From assembly GCF_009831235.1 (NCBI RefSeq), contig NZ_WUUL01000007.1, positions 1 to 64,000 on the forward strand: a DNA stretch of 64,000 bases, in the 5' to 3' direction. Every line of letters starts with the position of its first letter. Position 1 is the stretch's first letter. The position numbers and the translations under genes are program-made. This document shows, piece by piece, positions 16,986-25,468 of the stretch. The notes below the pieces were generated by a model. It ran no database searches and was not told where the DNA came from. It worked only from the letters and a program-made list of their open reading frames with translations. Origin of the DNA: Shimazuella alba. GTDB taxonomy: Bacteria; Bacillota; Bacilli; Thermoactinomycetales; Thermoactinomycetaceae.

Positions 16986-17415
16986 AGTTAATTCTTATCA
17001 TTTGGAGTGCTCATTTTTCTTATATTGCGTTATTCGAACTCTAAACGGTCAAATTCTTATTTTCATTCATCTTAGAGGGAAATAAAAAGTTGATAGAATG
17101 ATTCCAATTCTCAGGGAAGGCGGCACTATTCAAACAAAAGATGGTCATCGTGGGGCTGTATTCTACATCAATCGTAGATTAAGCATTATCAAGCGATCTG
17201 CCGAGATGATTATCATGAGCTTGTGAGGTTTGATTATGATAAAAATGCCATCAATTCTTGAAAATGGATTGACGGCTTTTCATCTATAGGGAGATTTAAA
17301 ATTGTATACGGTTCCGGGCAGTCGTGAAGTCTCATCGCAAGAGCGAGAATCCCAACAAACTGTCCGGTGTCTCCGTAAAACTAGAAGTTGTTGGAGACGA
17401 GATGGTCGCAAGAGT
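16986..17415. other. Stretch between transposon relic and small gene
   Basis: A plus-strand piece at about 17100-17225 reads MIPILREGGTIQTKDGHRGA then VFYINRRLSIIKRSA; its family is not recognised and it is cut on both sides. From 17280 to 17415 a minus-strand frame may be a shifted continuation of the 17416-17697 gene. Confidence 0.35.
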
Positions 17416-17697
17416 TCATCGAACTTGGAAGGGATGAATGCCATTCCGAACCTGCTTGTTCCACTTCCTCTTCGCTCGTTGTGGCACTTTCTTTGAGTGT
17501 CGAATAAAGTTCGACTTGGGGATGCCGACCGAACTTGCGAATACTCCATCCTTATAGTAAGTGAAGCTCAGGAACCGCTCGTTAGAATCCTTGGTGACGA
17601 GAGTGATCTGGTCACTTGTGATCTCCACGAACCAGAACATGTTCCGGTTGTTTTCGACGTATTCCCTAAGCCTGCTGATGGTGGAAGTGTAGTCCAT
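17416..17697 (-). CDS. Orphan cassette gene, unknown basic protein (93 aa)
   Basis: ATG 17697 is preceded by AAGAGAG. The product begins MDYTSTISRLREYVENNRN, has an Arg/Lys-rich C-terminal third (FIRHSKKVPQRAKRKWNKQV) and no Cys or membrane segment. The first 70 codons use many G/C-ending codons (GTC, ATC, AAG, TTC), like the other cassette genes here and unlike the AT-rich relics around it. The frame after about residue 85 may be shifted: a second minus frame continues to 17280, so the natural protein could be longer. It sits between the two halves of a dead Tn3-type element. Function unknown. Confidence 0.6.
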   Translation of the reverse strand: MDYTSTISRLREYVENNRNMFWFVEITSDQITLVTKDSNERFLSFTYYKDGVFASSVGIPKSNFIRHSKKVPQRAKRKWNKQVRNGIHPFQVR

Positions 17698-17879
17698 GAT
17701 TTTCTCTCTTGAAGGTGAAGTGGTGGTTCCGACTCATTTTATCATAATAAAATAAAAGTTCCCATCCCTTCAGGGAGATATACGAAAACGACATCAAGGT
17801 CTATAGGGAATTATTCAAAAAATATTCCGACCAGTAGTTCTTATTCCCGAGTAACAAAAAGGAGCGAAAATGTTACACG

Positions 17880-18290
17880 ATAAAAAGCGAGTTCCATGAA
17901 CACGAAAAATAAAGCCGGGGATACCGTTATTATTACAGATTTGACTCGTTTATCACACTCAACAAAAGACCTAATAAAAATTACGGAATTAATTGCAAGA
18001 GCTTAAAAGAATCATGGTTAGATACAACTTCCCCACATGGTAAATTCCACTTTTACTTTGTTTGCTGGTTTGACTCAACTGGAAAGAGATCTGATTTCAG
18101 AAAGAACAAAAGAGGGATTAGCAGTAGCAAAAAGAATGGTCGTGTACCAGGGAGACCAGCAACCGACAAAGATAAGATTGAATACGCTCGCTATCTTCCG
18201 GATCAGGGGAATATGACCCTGCGACAGGTAGCGAATAAAGTTGGAATATCTCGGTTAACCCTACACCGGAAACTCAAAGACGCAAATTAG
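17880..18290 (+). pseudogene. tnpR: Serine recombinase / Tn3-type resolvase, frameshifted
   Basis: Fragments in adjacent frames read KAGDTVIITDLTRLS, STKDLIKITEL, a broken linker, then LFAGLTQLERDLISERTKEG, GRVPGRPATDKDKIEYAR and a C-terminal HTH with MTLRQVANKVGISRLTLHRK. LTRLSRS, LERDLISERT and the GRPA linker are signatures of the resolvase/invertase family. The N-terminal catalytic Ser region is missing or scrambled before 17880, and several frameshifts interrupt the rest. It was probably the resolvase of the transposon whose transposase relic lies at 16.8 kb. Confidence 0.8.
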
Positions 18291-18426
18291 ACAGAACCAG
18301 CATCCGACGACTGAGGGGTAACGTAACCATATAATGGAATCTATCTGATGGATTAGAGCAGCAACCCTGTCGCTACCCTAGGTGTGACACCGATTCGAGA
18401 AATGAGGTGCCACCCCCTCAGATATA

Positions 18427-19134
18427 TTAATTTTTTTGAATTTTCCACAACAATTTACCTTGCTCTCCTTTTTCCAAGAAAGTTAAGTAGTAAACATTCC
18501 GTCGTCTGTTATCGGCAAACTCGACTTTATGGTTGAGCCTCCATTCCAGGCTCCTATAATCACTAAATAAGAATTGTTCGTCCGTATTTTCGACTGAAAA
18601 TATTTTTTCCTGATTGATGACTTTACCGTTTCTTCTCTTGATTTCCATGTATACATCAATCGAGGAAATTTCATGATGACACAAAATGCTGCACACATAC
18701 TTCTTGTTCGGACTGACCTTCTTCATTAAAGGATAGACATTCTTATAATTTAGTTGTTTGATTTTCTCATAAATTTCATTAAGAAGAGAAACGTCCCAAT
18801 TGAACTCATTTGCAGCGAGTTTCATTCCCTCATGAACGATTTCTAAAGCTTGTTCTTTTTTTTCGCTTTCAGAAGTTACTGCTAAGAATGCTTCAATATC
18901 TACTTCAACGAAGACAGAAAAATAATTAAAAATGATGTGCTCATATGTATCTATCAGCTTTACTTTTTTTAGATTTTCTAAACAGTAGATTTGAATTCCC
19001 TTATCATCCTTAGTCTTTAGTTTTGGTAGAAGACGGGTGTACAAAAATGTTATGCATCTAGTTTGGCTATTGAATATCCAATTCTGATCCCTATCCTCGG
19101 AGACGTAAAGCTGAATATCTTTTATGGTAGGCAT
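18427..19134 (-). CDS. Unknown protein, 235 aa
   Basis: ATG 19134 has AAGGAG 8 nt upstream and opens an uninterrupted 235-codon frame, the only intact long gene in a 7-kb stretch of relics. The product begins MPTIKDIQLYVSEDRDQNW and contains TRCITFLYTRLLPKLKTK, an acidic helical middle (SEKKEQALEIVHEGMKL) and a beta-rich, basic C-terminal third (SSIDVYMEIKRRNGKVINQ). No signal peptide or membrane segment is present. Codons are AT-rich like the core genes. A 15-bp inverted repeat lies 110 nt upstream. It may be cargo of one of the decayed transposons. I do not recognise the family. Confidence 0.65.
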   Translation of the reverse strand: MPTIKDIQLYVSEDRDQNWIFNSQTRCITFLYTRLLPKLKTKDDKGIQIYCLENLKKVKLIDTYEHIIFNYFSVFVEVDIEAFLAVTSESEKKEQALEIVHEGMKLAANEFNWDVSLLNEIYEKIKQLNYKNVYPLMKKVSPNKKYVCSILCHHEISSIDVYMEIKRRNGKVINQEKIFSVENTDEQFLFSDYRSLEWRLNHKVEFADNRRRNVYYLTFLEKGEQGKLLWKIQKN

Positions 19135-19245
19135 AGAACAATCTCCTTATGGCTCTTTTATAAAATCTGTGATCCAATCTTGTGCGCCTGTTAGCTGTCC
19201 TTCAACTTAAATATAATTATTTCAAATTATGATATGTTGCACAAT

Positions 19246-19277
19246 CATTTATTCCAGAACCTGTTCTGGAATAAATG
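19246..19277. repeat. Perfect 15-bp inverted repeat
   Basis: CATTTATTCCAGAAC and GTTCTGGAATAAATG flank just two bases. It lies between the start of the 235-aa gene and the IS6 relic. It could be an operator, a terminator-like palindrome or two abutted transposon ends. Confidence 0.8.
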
Positions 19278-19319
19278 AAAAGGTGAGGCATACTGGGTAC
19301 ATTCTGTTTTGAAAAGGAC

Positions 19320-19520
19320 TGTTATGGGATGCAAACCAAGAATTACTTCAAATGGAAACATTATTACAGTGAGATGATACTTGAGTTATAGTCTGAGCTT
19401 TCGAAATCTGGTAGAAATGATGGGAGAACGGGGATTATGCATGTCCACACGACGATCCTGAGATGGGTTCATGAGTATGGGCCTCAGTTGGATCAACAGC
19501 TACGGCGTCATCTATGAAAT
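19320..19520 (+). pseudogene. IS6-family transposase, N-terminal relic
   Basis: Frames here read YFKWKHYYSEMILE, LSFRNLVEMMGERGLCMS, TTILRWVHEYGPQLDQQLRR. This is the N-terminal zinc-ribbon/HTH region of IS6/IS240-type transposases (FKWKHY ... LSFRDLVEMMEERGL ... TIMRWVHQYGPELD). The DDE catalytic part is absent and a frameshift separates the pieces. It directly precedes an IS3-type element that may have inserted into it. Confidence 0.75.
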
Positions 19521-19627
19521 CAAGGGAGAATGGAAGTGCGGCATTTTTGCCCATCCCCTGAATTAGTACATGAGGGAGCAACGGTCCAGAATACCGGAAT
19601 AAGCATTACTGGCAATAAAAAAAGCAA

Positions 19628-19864
19628 ATGGTACAACTCTATCAAAATGGAAAAGTAAGACAAGCAATCATAGAGGAATACGATTTAACTCCATCTGCTC
19701 TTGACAGATGGATCAAACAAGAGAAATCCTCTAGTTCTTTCAAAGAAAAAGACAACCGTCCCCCTGAAGAGCAAGAACTCATTCAGCTACGCAAAGAAGT
19801 CAAACAATTACGTATGGAGAACGACATTTTAAAGCAAGCAGCGCTGATCATAGGACGAAAGTAG
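19628..19864 (+). CDS. IS3-family transposase OrfA
   Basis: 78 residues containing an HTH (QAIIEEYDLTPSALDRWIKQ) and a C-terminal leucine zipper (ELIQLRKEVKQLRMENDILK), the normal architecture of IS3 OrfA, which binds the IS ends and is fused to OrfB by -1 frameshifting. The usual first 15-20 residues ahead of VQLYQNGKV are missing, so it is N-terminally truncated. OrfB begins in the -1 phase exactly where OrfA stops, as expected. It is probably not functional, because OrfB is broken. Confidence 0.75.
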   Translation: MVQLYQNGKVRQAIIEEYDLTPSALDRWIKQEKSSSSFKEKDNRPPEEQELIQLRKEVKQLRMENDILKQAALIIGRK

Positions 19865-20699
19865 CTGTCATCAAGCAAAATACGGACAAATACTCAGTAT
19901 CAGCAATGTGTAAAGTCCTACAAATTCCTCGAAGCACTTATTACTATGAAACCAGAGAACGTAATTCAGAAGATGACGTAACGGAAGCCATCCTTGAGAT
20001 TTTCCATAAAAACCGAAAAGCTTACGGGACACGGAAAATCAAAGAGGAGCTACATAAGCGTGGGTTCGTCGTGTCCAGACGACGAATTGGTCGGATCATG
20101 AAGAAACATGGGCTCGTCTCTTGCTACACCAAAGCCCAGTTTAAACCACAAAAACAACAAGCAATGAATCCAAACAGGCGAATGAACTGAACCGCCAGTT
20201 CCTACAGGACGAAGCGAAAAAAGTAGTAGTCAGTGATTTAACTTATGTTCGAGTGAAAAACAAATGGAACTACATCTGTGTCCTGATTGATCTTTTTAAT
20301 CGGGAGATTATTGGATTCAGCACAGGTTTGAAGAAGAATAAAGAGTTAGTTGCACGGGCTTTTGCATCCGTTCGGGGAAACTTACGTCAGATACAAATGT
20401 TTCATACGGATCAGGGAAACGAGTTTAAAAACCAACTCATCAAGGAGACACTAGATAGATTCCACATCAGCAGATCACTCAGTATGAAAGGGTGTCCTTA
20501 TGACAAGGCAGTTGCTGAAGCTACTTTTAAAATCATTAAAACGGAATTTGTATATACAACGACTTTTGACAGCCTAGAGCAGCTTACGATCGAATTTCGT
20601 GACTATGTGAACTGGTTCAATAAATTCCGTATTCACGGAACATTGGGATATGTAAGCCCAGAAGATTACAAACAATCGCACCTTAAAAAAGTTGTCTAG
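19864..20699 (+). pseudogene. IS3-family transposase OrfB (DDE), frameshifted
   Basis: The first part (from 19906, MCKVLQIPRSTYYYETRERN, KAYGTRKIKEELHKRGF) ends by frameshift near 20155-20190. The catalytic domain continues in another frame: VVVSDLTYVRVKNKWNYICV with the first Asp, MFHTDQGNEFKNQLIKETL with the second Asp, and AVAEATFKIIKTEF with the Glu. All three DDE residues survive, so a single frameshift is the main lesion. It encodes the strand-transfer enzyme of the element. Confidence 0.85.
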
Positions 20700-20720
20700 T
20701 TTCGTGTTGACAATCAATAG

Positions 20721-20985
20721 GTCATATTAGTAGAGCAAAGGGGAAGGGACAAAATTCCAATGCTGTTTAAAAACTTATTACAGTGGGAGTTTGTTGAATA
20801 GAATTTGAGGAATTAAAGTTGAAGATTATTGAGCAAACTTATGATCTCTAGGACATTGGACAAAAGATCAAAACTGCTACAGGAGTACGAGAGAAATTCG
20901 CTGTACTAGTATTCTAATTTATTATTTAAAAGCAAAACGTATTTCTAATAAACAAAAACAAATTATGTTAAATGTATCTAAAATT
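20721..20985. other. Relic region between IS3 and a small gene
   Basis: Contains a short readable piece at about 20795-20915 (LKIIEQTYDL, then DIGQKIKTATGVREKFAVLV) of unknown family, interrupted by a stop. No intact gene. Confidence 0.35.
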
Positions 20986-20988
20986 GGT

Positions 20989-21016
20989 GTCCCTTGGATA
21001 ACTCACATCCAAGGGA
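20989..21016 (-). terminator. Stem-loop ending the cassette at 21.0 kb
   Basis: GTCCCTTGGAT and ATCCAAGGGAC form a perfect 11-bp stem with a 6-nt loop just downstream of the minus-strand gene at 21044-21301. No T tract follows. Confidence 0.75.
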
Positions 21017-21043
21017 CTTCCGCTGATCTGTGGCGACAGCGAA

Positions 21044-21301
21044 CTAGTCGCCAGCGTCAGTCGTCCCCTTCTGCATGGTGAGGAGGAACTGGATCCACTC
21101 CAGCATCCCCTCGTCCATCAGGTTTTGGTGGGAATGGTTGTTGGAGATCGTCTCCAGAATCTCACGGCGAAACTCCTCGTCGAAGACCCCTTCCACAAGG
21201 GGGAGATTCTTCACGATCCCCTGAAGCCACTCGACCTCCTCCGTTGTGAGCTCGCGGCCCATCAGATTCTCGATCTTCCGAAAATCGTCTTCCCAAGACA
21301 T
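21044..21301 (-). CDS. Orphan cassette gene, acidic protein (85 aa)
   Basis: ATG 21301 is preceded by GAAGGGA. The product starts MSWEDDFRKIENLMGRELTT, is acidic and helical (VEWLQGIVKNLPLVEGVFD, EEFRREILETISNNHSHQN) and has no Cys or membrane segment. Codon usage is strikingly G/C-rich at third positions (GAG, CTC, ATC, AAG), in sharp contrast to the IS relics on both sides. A long GC-rich stem-loop ends it. It is a member of the scattered cassette set. The family is not recognised; size and charge would also suit an antitoxin or anti-defence protein, but there is no direct evidence. Confidence 0.75.
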   Translation of the reverse strand: MSWEDDFRKIENLMGRELTTEEVEWLQGIVKNLPLVEGVFDEEFRREILETISNNHSHQNLMDEGMLEWIQFLLTMQKGTTDAGD

Positions 21302-21469
21302 GGGGATCCCTTCGTATTCGGCGACTTTACCTAATAATAAAATACCACTTTGTATTGTAGAATGTAAACATTTATCCTAATAAAAAAGAACAAAGCAAAC
21401 ACATTAGGATTTGACAATTCCATATTTTCAGGGGGATTTCTTGACCCAAAAATTTCTTAAATCTTCCAT

Positions 21470-21728
21470 GTGCTAATTGCACGAGCTTTTATATCTGTTC
21501 GGGATGCCCTTATGACAATACTGTTGCAAAAGCTACCTTTAAAATTATTAAAACGGAATTTTTTTGTACCAAACGACATTTGACAGCCTAGATTAACTGA
21601 CAATTGCATTTCGCGACTATGTAAACTGGTTCAATAAATTCCGTATTCATGGAACATTGGGATATGTAAGTCCAAAGGAGTACAAACAGTCACACCTTAA
21701 AAAAATTGTCTAGTTTAGTGTTGACAAT
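21470..21728 (+). pseudogene. Second IS3 relic, internally deleted
   Basis: The sequence matches the 3' half of the 19.6-kb IS3 OrfB at nucleotide level: GCACGAGCTTTT, then an internal deletion, TGCCCTTATGACAA, AAAATTATTAAAACGGAATT, and AACTGGTTCAATAAATTCCG through the stop, ending GTGTTGACAATC. It contains frameshifts and keeps neither the second Asp nor an intact frame. Confidence 0.85.
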
Positions 21729-21744
21729 CCACTTGTTGTAAAAC

Positions 21745-21782
21745 ATAAAAAAGAGGAGTTAGAAATAACACCTCTTTTTTAT
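21745..21782 (-). terminator. Terminator of the ADP-ribosylglycohydrolase gene
   Basis: ATAAAAAAGAGGAGTT and AACACCTCTTTTTTAT pair with one mismatch and lie 2 nt beyond the stop of the minus-strand gene. Confidence 0.75.
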
Positions 21783-21784
21783 CC

Positions 21785-22702
21785 TCACCAACTACGAATT
21801 AGTTTGTCCACCTTATCTTTCCCTCTTAATTGGGTGAGCCATCTGTTTGAAATACCGGTAAAACCAACTTTAACCCCATATAATCCGCCTGCAATCGCTG
21901 CATTGGTATCTGTATCTTCTCCGAGAGAAATTGCTTTTTTGATAACTTGTTCATAGTCTGCTTCTTTTACAGCAATACGCACACTTCTCAGCGTCTCTAC
22001 TACATAACCACTTCCATTACTCGTCGGTTCTTCCTCTGGGCATATGGTATGATCTAGTTCTATTCGCTCTGGGCTTTTGTTCCCATATATATTCCGTAAA
22101 TTTTTTACGGCAATTTGATAGGCGTCTTCCATCGACTGTTGTTTGGCCGCCTCACGTACCCATAAACAATATAGAGCGCAAGCTACTTGATTGGTCAGAT
22201 GACCATGAGTCACCAATGATTGTGTATGGCTATCTATCACCAATTGCTCATCACTTCCTTGATGCCATAAAGCAAGAGGAAGGACTCGCATCAGTGATCC
22301 ATTTCCTTTCCCTTCTGGATAGACATTTCCTGATTGCTCAGGAGAAATCCCATCTCGAAATGCTTGCAGAGATGCCTGCGTTTGAATGCCAATATCAAAT
22401 ACTTTTCCATCTACCGCCCATAGCCCTTGACTATACCAAGCCCATAACTTATTGGAAAAATCGGTTAAATCTAGTTTTCCACACTCTATGAGTGAGTTCA
22501 GCAAACATAATGCCCCAGCACCATCATCGGACCAAGTACCAGTTGGTACACCTGGATGTGCTCGTATGAATCCTTTTGGTGGTACCATATCTATTTGTTC
22601 TATTGGTGGGAGTTGATTTACAGAGTGAAATTCATAAGGAACGCCCACAGCATCTCCTACTAGCAAACCATATATTCCACCCAGAATTTGTTCATGATTC
22701 AT
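21785..22702 (-). CDS. ADP-ribosylglycohydrolase family protein
   Basis: 305 residues from ATG 22702 (AGAGGTG lies 5 nt ahead); an ATG-ATG pair makes 22705 equally possible. The N-terminal metal motif is GGIYGLLVGDAVGVPYEF, and the central one is GTWSDDGAGALCLL, with the T-D-D metal ligands as S-D-D. The C-terminal motif is ISLGEDTDTNAAIAGGLYGV. These are the conserved features of the ARH/DraG fold, which removes ADP-ribose from proteins or other acceptors using two Mg ions. No ADP-ribosyltransferase gene is adjacent, so a stand-alone detoxifying or housekeeping role is likely. The length is normal. Confidence 0.9.
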   Translation of the reverse strand: MNHEQILGGIYGLLVGDAVGVPYEFHSVNQLPPIEQIDMVPPKGFIRAHPGVPTGTWSDDGAGALCLLNSLIECGKLDLTDFSNKLWAWYSQGLWAVDGKVFDIGIQTQASLQAFRDGISPEQSGNVYPEGKGNGSLMRVLPLALWHQGSDEQLVIDSHTQSLVTHGHLTNQVACALYCLWVREAAKQQSMEDAYQIAVKNLRNIYGNKSPERIELDHTICPEEEPTSNGSGYVVETLRSVRIAVKEADYEQVIKKAISLGEDTDTNAAIAGGLYGVKVGFTGISNRWLTQLRGKDKVDKLIRSW

Positions 22703-22765
22703 CATACACCTCTTTTTTTCTCCAATCATTTGAAGAAGCGAAGATTAACCTTTTCTAGTGATGTC

Positions 22766-23287
22766 CTAGCTGTCCATTCCATCATAAATTTTGGTTACAT
22801 ACTTGGTAATCACACCTTTTTCAAATACAAAATGATGATTGAGCGGCTGTGCACTTTTTAGAGCGATTGGGAAATAATGCGGCAGTGTATCTGCAATCCC
22901 TTTGTTTTCACGGTGCAATACCCAATCGTAGTCTTTCCAATCGACGATGCCTTCTTTATTTTTAAATGGTGTTTGCAAAGTAAAATTTATTGGGAGTTCC
23001 TTATCAAATAGATGCATTCCTCCCATATACGCATGATCAACGGACCACGTGACAACACCTTTGTAAGTAACATCATGAAGTTGGATCGTCGTCTCTTCTT
23101 GTATCTCACGTAAAATGTTTTGTTTGGGAGTTTCTCCTTTTTCGATTTTACCCCCTACTCCATTCCATCTTCCCATCCAAGTGGGTTTTTCTTTATTAAT
23201 AAGCAACACTTTCCTATTTCTACGTATCAAGCATATCGTATATGGCAGAGAAAGGGACAAATGAAATCGCCTCACGATCAGAATCAA
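22766..23287 (-). CDS. Nudix hydrolase (MutT-like)
   Basis: About 173 residues. The Nudix box is complete: VGGKIEKGETPKQNILREIQ followed by EET, preceded by WMGRWNGVG, which in MutT/YtkD-type enzymes contacts the nucleobase. It hydrolyses a nucleoside diphosphate linked to X, possibly 8-oxo-dGTP; the substrate cannot be fixed from the sequence. The start is uncertain: TTG 23287 and GTG 23275 are both open and neither has a good ribosome binding site. It follows the ADP-ribosylglycohydrolase on the same strand; an ADP-ribose-type substrate is conceivable but unproven. Confidence 0.85.
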   Translation of the reverse strand: MILIVRRFHLSLSLPYTICLIRRNRKVLLINKEKPTWMGRWNGVGGKIEKGETPKQNILREIQEETTIQLHDVTYKGVVTWSVDHAYMGGMHLFDKELPINFTLQTPFKNKEGIVDWKDYDWVLHRENKGIADTLPHYFPIALKSAQPLNHHFVFEKGVITKYVTKIYDGMDS

Positions 23288-23702
23288 ATAGGAAACATAA
23301 GATCTATTTTAACATGAATCCTATTTTCCGAAAATAATAACTGTATATTCTGATTATTATTTATGTATTCTAGTCATCCTAGTATTATATTTCCCTATCC
23401 CATACTGGCAGCAATCTCTTCTTAATGGTATTACTCCACATGCCGTAAACAATTTAAAATCCCAAGTCTCTTTTCTTATATCGAGAACTTGGGATTTATT
23501 CGCAGGGCACCAAATCTATGATTGCCACAATCGGCTCTACTAGCGGAAATAAAGCTCATTCATAAATTTCCGTTATGCAAAATTGCACATCTGAAAATGT
23601 GATTTTTTTATCCTTGATCAACTTCTCAGTGAATGAGCTGTCTAGCATAAAGAATTAAATAACAATACTTCGTATACACTTAGTTCGAGAATTTGTCGAG
23701 TT
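23288..23702. other. Intergenic region with a terminator
   Basis: Holds the promoter of the Nudix gene and the terminator at 23457-23497. Nothing else was recognised. Confidence 0.4.
23457..23497 (-). terminator. Terminator of the TPP enzyme / MFS operon
   Basis: AAATCCCAAGTCTC and GAGAACTTGGGATTT pair with one mismatch around an 12-nt loop, about 200 nt beyond the stop of the TPP enzyme gene. Confidence 0.55.
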
Positions 23703-25418
23703 TTAAATGCTAGGTAAGTGGACATCAATTACAGCACAACGTCCTTCTCTGACTATTTTGATTGCATCCCTTAGTACATGCTTTAGCTCATTAGGATTTT
23801 TAACCGTTTGAGCATATGCTCCTCCGGCAGCCTCTGCAATTTTTGCTAAATCTGCACTAGGCTGTAAATCGGACCAAAATTGGTTCGTCTCATTAGCAAT
23901 ACCATTTGGATGAACACCCAGCGTAGACAATTTTGGGGATTTCCAACCCCTGTTATTATAGATAACGGTCAAAAAAGGCGTATGATACTTTCGTGCAATC
24001 CAATGGACAGATGACGGAATGCTGAAGAAATAAGAACCATCCCCCGTTAGACTGATTACTGTTTTCTCTTTTGCAGATAGTTTCGCTCCTATTGAGGCTC
24101 CTCCACTCCATCCTAATGAACCTGCACCACTCCCAAAAATTGAACCTGGTCTATTCGCTTGAATGTGTGTATAAATCGTTTCGAAATTGGAAATCCCTTC
24201 ATTTATAATAATGGTATTATTGTCAACTATCTCTCTTATACAGGCAGTAAGATATTCTGGGGTAATGATGTCATCTCTAAATTTCTCTCTTCTATGCCAT
24301 TCTACTCTTTGTTTATGATGGATTTCTGTTATTTGAACGCGACGATGTTGGATACTCCTTTCATCAATAGCTGCCTCTTTCAAAGCTTGATTTAACTGCT
24401 GAAGTGCAATATAAGAATCTGCTGCATAGAAACGTTTAGATGGAATATACCACAAAGGCATTTGCTCTTTTAATGGATCAACATCAATGTAATAAATCTT
24501 GCAGTCTGCTGATGGTTTGTTAATGGTTGGTATCCATGGTACATCACTATCCAATACAAGCACTAAATCTGCTTCTGCCAGCAGTTCATTTTGTTTGGGG
24601 GTATTCCATTGAAATCCACAGTGCATAGGATGACCAACTGGGAAATTCATGTAATTTGGAACAGACTCAATCACAGGAATTGCCAGACGCTCTGTTAGAC
24701 TCACAAGTTCTTCAACCGCATCTGGATTCCTTCCCAAATAAGAAGTAACAATCAACGGATTTTTAGCTTCCGTTAATTCCTTTACCAATTCTTGAACTCT
24801 TTGAGGTGGTATGGCTGCCCCTGATACAGGTTCCCATAGAGCTGTAGACATAGAAATGCGCTCTGTTCTTTCTTCCATGACCTCTCTTGTACCCATCAAA
24901 TAAACAGGACCTCTTGGATTACTTTGAGCGATTTGCAGCGCACGATGAACAAGCTGTTTCACATTTTTTCCGCTACGAATTTCATTATCATATTTTGTAT
25001 AACCTCTAACGATACCCCGTTGATCCATCACATCTTGAATCCAATGAATAAATTCGTTCCGACTGCCAACTAATTCTCCCTCTTGGGTATGAGGAGAAGC
25101 TCCAGCAAAAATAAGGACAGGCACTCTTCCCTTGGCTGCATTATGTATAGCTCCCCCAAGGTTTTGAGTTCCACATTCTACATGAACGATAACTGCCTGT
25201 GGTTTACCTGTAATTTGTGCATAGCTACTCGCTGCACTTAATGCGACCATTTCATGCGGGCATATGATTACTTCGGGAAATTCTTTATTTTCCTTCTTTG
25301 CTTTTGCTAAACTTTCAATGATAGCTGGGTGGTCACTGCCTAGGTTGGCAAAAATATAAGAAACACCTGCTTCTTGAAGAGCTTCTAAAAAAGCTGTACT
25401 AGTGGTATATTCACTCAC
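23703..25418 (-). CDS. Thiamine-pyrophosphate-dependent enzyme (acetolactate synthase / benzoylformate decarboxylase-like)
   Basis: 571 residues with the three-domain layout of the POX/AHAS/BFDC family. The N-terminal PYR domain carries the catalytic Glu in ICPHEMVALSAASSYA and the GGAIHNAAKGRVPVLIFAGA stretch. The middle domain spans about residues 190-320. The C-terminal PP domain has the TPP/Mg motif LTGDGSYFFSIPSSVHWI ... YNNRGW. The start is GTG 25418 with GGAGGAG upstream. The true reaction (decarboxylation of a 2-keto acid or carboligation) cannot be told. It forms an operon with the MFS transporter 50 nt upstream, so the substrate is probably an imported carboxylate. Confidence 0.88.
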   Translation of the reverse strand: MSEYTTSTAFLEALQEAGVSYIFANLGSDHPAIIESLAKAKKENKEFPEVIICPHEMVALSAASSYAQITGKPQAVIVHVECGTQNLGGAIHNAAKGRVPVLIFAGASPHTQEGELVGSRNEFIHWIQDVMDQRGIVRGYTKYDNEIRSGKNVKQLVHRALQIAQSNPRGPVYLMGTREVMEERTERISMSTALWEPVSGAAIPPQRVQELVKELTEAKNPLIVTSYLGRNPDAVEELVSLTERLAIPVIESVPNYMNFPVGHPMHCGFQWNTPKQNELLAEADLVLVLDSDVPWIPTINKPSADCKIYYIDVDPLKEQMPLWYIPSKRFYAADSYIALQQLNQALKEAAIDERSIQHRRVQITEIHHKQRVEWHRREKFRDDIITPEYLTACIREIVDNNTIIINEGISNFETIYTHIQANRPGSIFGSGAGSLGWSGGASIGAKLSAKEKTVISLTGDGSYFFSIPSSVHWIARKYHTPFLTVIYNNRGWKSPKLSTLGVHPNGIANETNQFWSDLQPSADLAKIAEAAGGAYAQTVKNPNELKHVLRDAIKIVREGRCAVIDVHLPSI

Positions 25419-25468
25419 TTAACCTTCTCCTCCTTCTTAAATTGTCTAAAATCAATAAAAAGCATCTA

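Larger units (their letters stand above)
19620..20720 (+). mobile_element. IS3-family insertion sequence (IS150-like), degraded
   Basis: The element comprises orfA (19628-19864), orfB in the -1 phase (19864-20699, with an extra frameshift) and a right end where TCTAGTTTCGTGTTGACAAT follows the orfB stop. The same right-end sequence occurs behind a second, internally deleted copy near 21715, so the element has two relics in the window. The left end ahead of orfA is not clearly delimited. Confidence 0.75.

Noticed and set aside
17497-17712. Plus-strand frame of 71 codons opposite the 17416-17697 gene
   Set aside because: Mirror frame of the G/C-rich minus-strand gene; no start signal.
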